From an uncultured Solirubrobacterales bacterium (GTDB lineage Bacteria > Actinomycetota > Thermoleophilia > Solirubrobacterales > Solirubrobacteraceae), in assembly GCA_903959665.1 (NCBI GenBank), contig CAJBXY010000016.1:1-7257 (forward strand): a stretch of 7,257 nt of DNA. The letters are read 5' to 3'. Of this stretch, positions 5,987 to 7,257 are shown one piece after another. The translations under genes and the position numbers were made by a program. Each line of letters begins with the position of its first letter. Positions within the stretch are counted from its first letter, which is position 1. The notes under the pieces are model-generated. The model was not told where the DNA came from. It did no database searches and was given only the letters and a program-made list of their open reading frames with translations.

Positions 5987-7251
5987 CAGGCACCTACCTC
6001 TGCTCGAATTGCCGGCGGCTCGGCGGGGGGTTCACCGCTACGACCAAGATTCTCCTCTTCGGCGCCGACGAGAACGGCGATCTTGCCTGCGTGCTTGTTC
6101 TCGTGCATTAGCTGGTGGGCGTTTGCGACGTCTTCGAAGCCCATCGTCTTCCAGAGCACCGGCTTGATCAGGCCATCGTCGATCAGCTGGTTGGCCTTCG
6201 TGCACTCCCAGGCGTTGGCGAAGTGGGAGCCAAGGATCTCCTTCTGGCGCATCCACAGGTAGCGGACGTCGAAGTCGAGCGTGAAGCCCGAAGTGGCGCC
6301 GCAGATTACGACCTTGCCGAACGGCTTGACGGTGAAGACGGAGGTCGGGAAGGTTGCCATTCCAACGTGCTCGAAAACGATGTCGGGCGACTCGCCGAGT
6401 ACCTCTTTGACGCGCTTTGCGAAGGCGCGGCTAACCGCAAAGCGCTCCTTCTCCTCGGCAGCGGTCTCGTTGCCGGTGCGCATCATTCCGGCGAACTCGC
6501 GGCGGTCGATGTAATCGGTCGCGCCGAGCTGCTTGATCAGCTCGCCTTTCTCGTCAGAGGAGACGACGCCGACGCTCTCAGCTCCGGCGGCCTTGACCAG
6601 CTGGGTTGCGAAAACGCCGAGGCCGCCGGCGGCGCCCCAGATCAGAACACGGTGGCCGGACTGCAGCTTCGCGCGGTCAAGCAGCATCCGGTAAGCGGTG
6701 AAGTAGGTGAGGCCGTAACTGGCGGCTTCCTCCCACGAGAGCGCGGCCGGCTTGGGCAGCAGCTGCTGAGCCTGCACCTTCGTGAACTGGGCGAATGAGC
6801 CCCAAGTTGTTTCGTAGCCCCAGATCTTCTGCGACGGCGCGGCCATCGGATCGAGGCCGTGAACTTCGACGTCCTCATACGAGGCCTGGTTGCAGTGAAC
6901 GACAACCTCGTCACCGGGCTTCCAGCGGGTCACGCCCGGGCCAACCTTCCAGACGACGCCGGAAGCGTCGGAGCCGCCGATGTGGTGGCCGAACTCAGGG
7001 TGGTCGCCGTAGCCAAAGACTGAGACCGGCTTACCGAGCGCAGCCCAAACGTTGTTGAAATTGACGCCAGCGGCCATCACGCGGACGACGACCTCGAAGG
7101 CGGCCGGTTCGGGCGTGTCGACCTCCTCGAGCTGGAAGGCTTCGATCGGCTCGCCCTCGCGTTCCTCGCGGATAACCCAGGCGGTCATCTTGGCGGGCAG
7201 ATCGCCCGGTTCGGTTGTGACGTTTGCGATTGCGGAGATGTCAACGGCCAT
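5986..7251 (-). CDS. ccr: Crotonyl-CoA carboxylase/reductase
   Basis: This 421-residue enzyme of the medium-chain dehydrogenase/reductase superfamily reduces crotonyl-CoA with NADPH while adding CO2, giving ethylmalonyl-CoA, the key step of the ethylmalonyl-CoA pathway in the cytosol. The GroES-like N-terminal part carries GVNFNNVWAALG (62-73) and PGDEVVVHC (112-120). IWGYETTWGSFAQF (143-156) is typical of Ccr. The nucleotide-binding domain has IWGAAGGLG (204-212), followed by IVFEHVG (291-297), YLWMRQKEILGSHFAN (331-346) and NKHAGKIAVL. By my alignment from memory to Kitasatospora enoyl-CoA carboxylase/reductase, the CO2-pocket residues N81, F170, E171 and H365 fall on N66, Y146, E147 and H343, so three are kept and the Phe is Tyr. 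Length suits Ccr (about 420-450). The ATG at 7251 is taken as start, but only six bases precede it, so an earlier start outside the window cannot be excluded. The 3' end overlaps the 136-aa gene. Confidence 0.92.
   Translation of the reverse strand: MAVDISAIANVTTEPGDLPAKMTAWVIREEREGEPIEAFQLEEVDTPEPAAFEVVVRVMAAGVNFNNVWAALGKPVSVFGYGDHPEFGHHIGGSDASGVVWKVGPGVTRWKPGDEVVVHCNQASYEDVEVHGLDPMAAPSQKIWGYETTWGSFAQFTKVQAQQLLPKPAALSWEEAASYGLTYFTAYRMLLDRAKLQSGHRVLIWGAAGGLGVFATQLVKAAGAESVGVVSSDEKGELIKQLGATDYIDRREFAGMMRTGNETAAEEKERFAVSRAFAKRVKEVLGESPDIVFEHVGMATFPTSVFTVKPFGKVVICGATSGFTLDFDVRYLWMRQKEILGSHFANAWECTKANQLIDDGLIKPVLWKTMGFEDVANAHQLMHENKHAGKIAVLVGAEEENLGRSGEPPAEPPAIRAEVGA
5991..6000 (-). promoter_or_regulatory. 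Shine-Dalgarno region of the 136-aa gene inside the ccr 3' end
   Basis: GAGGTAGGTG on the minus strand lies in the last codons of ccr, with AGGTG four bases and GAGG ten bases before the overlapping ATG at 5986. It supports this start and efficient reinitiation by ribosomes ending ccr. Confidence 0.6.
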
Positions 7252-7257
7252 GGCGCC

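Noticed and set aside
6115..6798. Plus-strand 227-residue frame, with several others across 5633-7058.
   Set aside because: All are antisense to ccr or the 136-aa gene, whose conserved motifs are unmistakable; their translations show no recognisable pattern.

Overview
The window is a GC-rich, gene-dense piece of bacterial chromosome that most resembles an actinobacterium, probably class Thermoleophilia (Solirubrobacterales-like). That placement is inferred from protein resemblance recalled from memory: an ethylmalonyl-CoA-type mutase, a crotonyl-CoA carboxylase/reductase, an unusual ClpS with its metallo-beta-lactamase-fold neighbour, and a five-helix sulfatase-fold membrane protein. TTG starts and -10-like hexamers placed directly before start codons (leaderless style) fit the same group. 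No tRNA, rRNA, CRISPR array, insertion sequence or other mobile element is visible.

Layout from right to left. On the minus strand at 7251-5986 lies ccr (crotonyl-CoA carboxylase/reductase). Its stop codon overlaps the start of a 136-residue protein of unknown function (5986-5576) that looks like a small alpha/beta-barrel protein. Facing it on the plus strand is a two-gene unit: an MBL-fold hydrolase (4418-5254) and a ClpS-like protease adaptor (5277-5564). Divergent from the MBL gene, with only 24 bases between start codons, is ecm (ethylmalonyl-CoA mutase, 4393-2405, minus). An unannotated-looking 53-residue, two-helix membrane protein (2408-2247) overlaps the ecm stop as ATGA. After a 145-base non-coding leader comes a second small unit on the minus strand: a 70-residue membrane protein with a YLDAGSGS motif (2101-1889), then, one base after its stop, a large membrane-anchored alkaline-phosphatase-superfamily protein of LtaS-like layout (1887 to beyond base 1, truncated by the window edge).

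How the genes work together. Ccr (crotonyl-CoA + CO2 + NADPH to ethylmalonyl-CoA) and Ecm (ethylmalonyl-CoA to methylsuccinyl-CoA, coenzyme B12) act in sequence, with an epimerase between them, in the ethylmalonyl-CoA pathway. That pathway replaces the glyoxylate shunt for acetyl-CoA assimilation; the same enzymes can also supply ethylmalonyl- or methylmalonyl-type units. Their presence within 7 kb suggests the organism assimilates acetate, fatty acids or C1/C2 compounds this way. The MBL/ClpS pair and the small-protein/LtaS-like pair have no evident mechanistic tie to that pathway. The points most worth a second look are the hidden 53-residue protein, the overlapping divergent leaderless-type promoters at 4400-4409, and the uncharacterised protein coupled to ccr.
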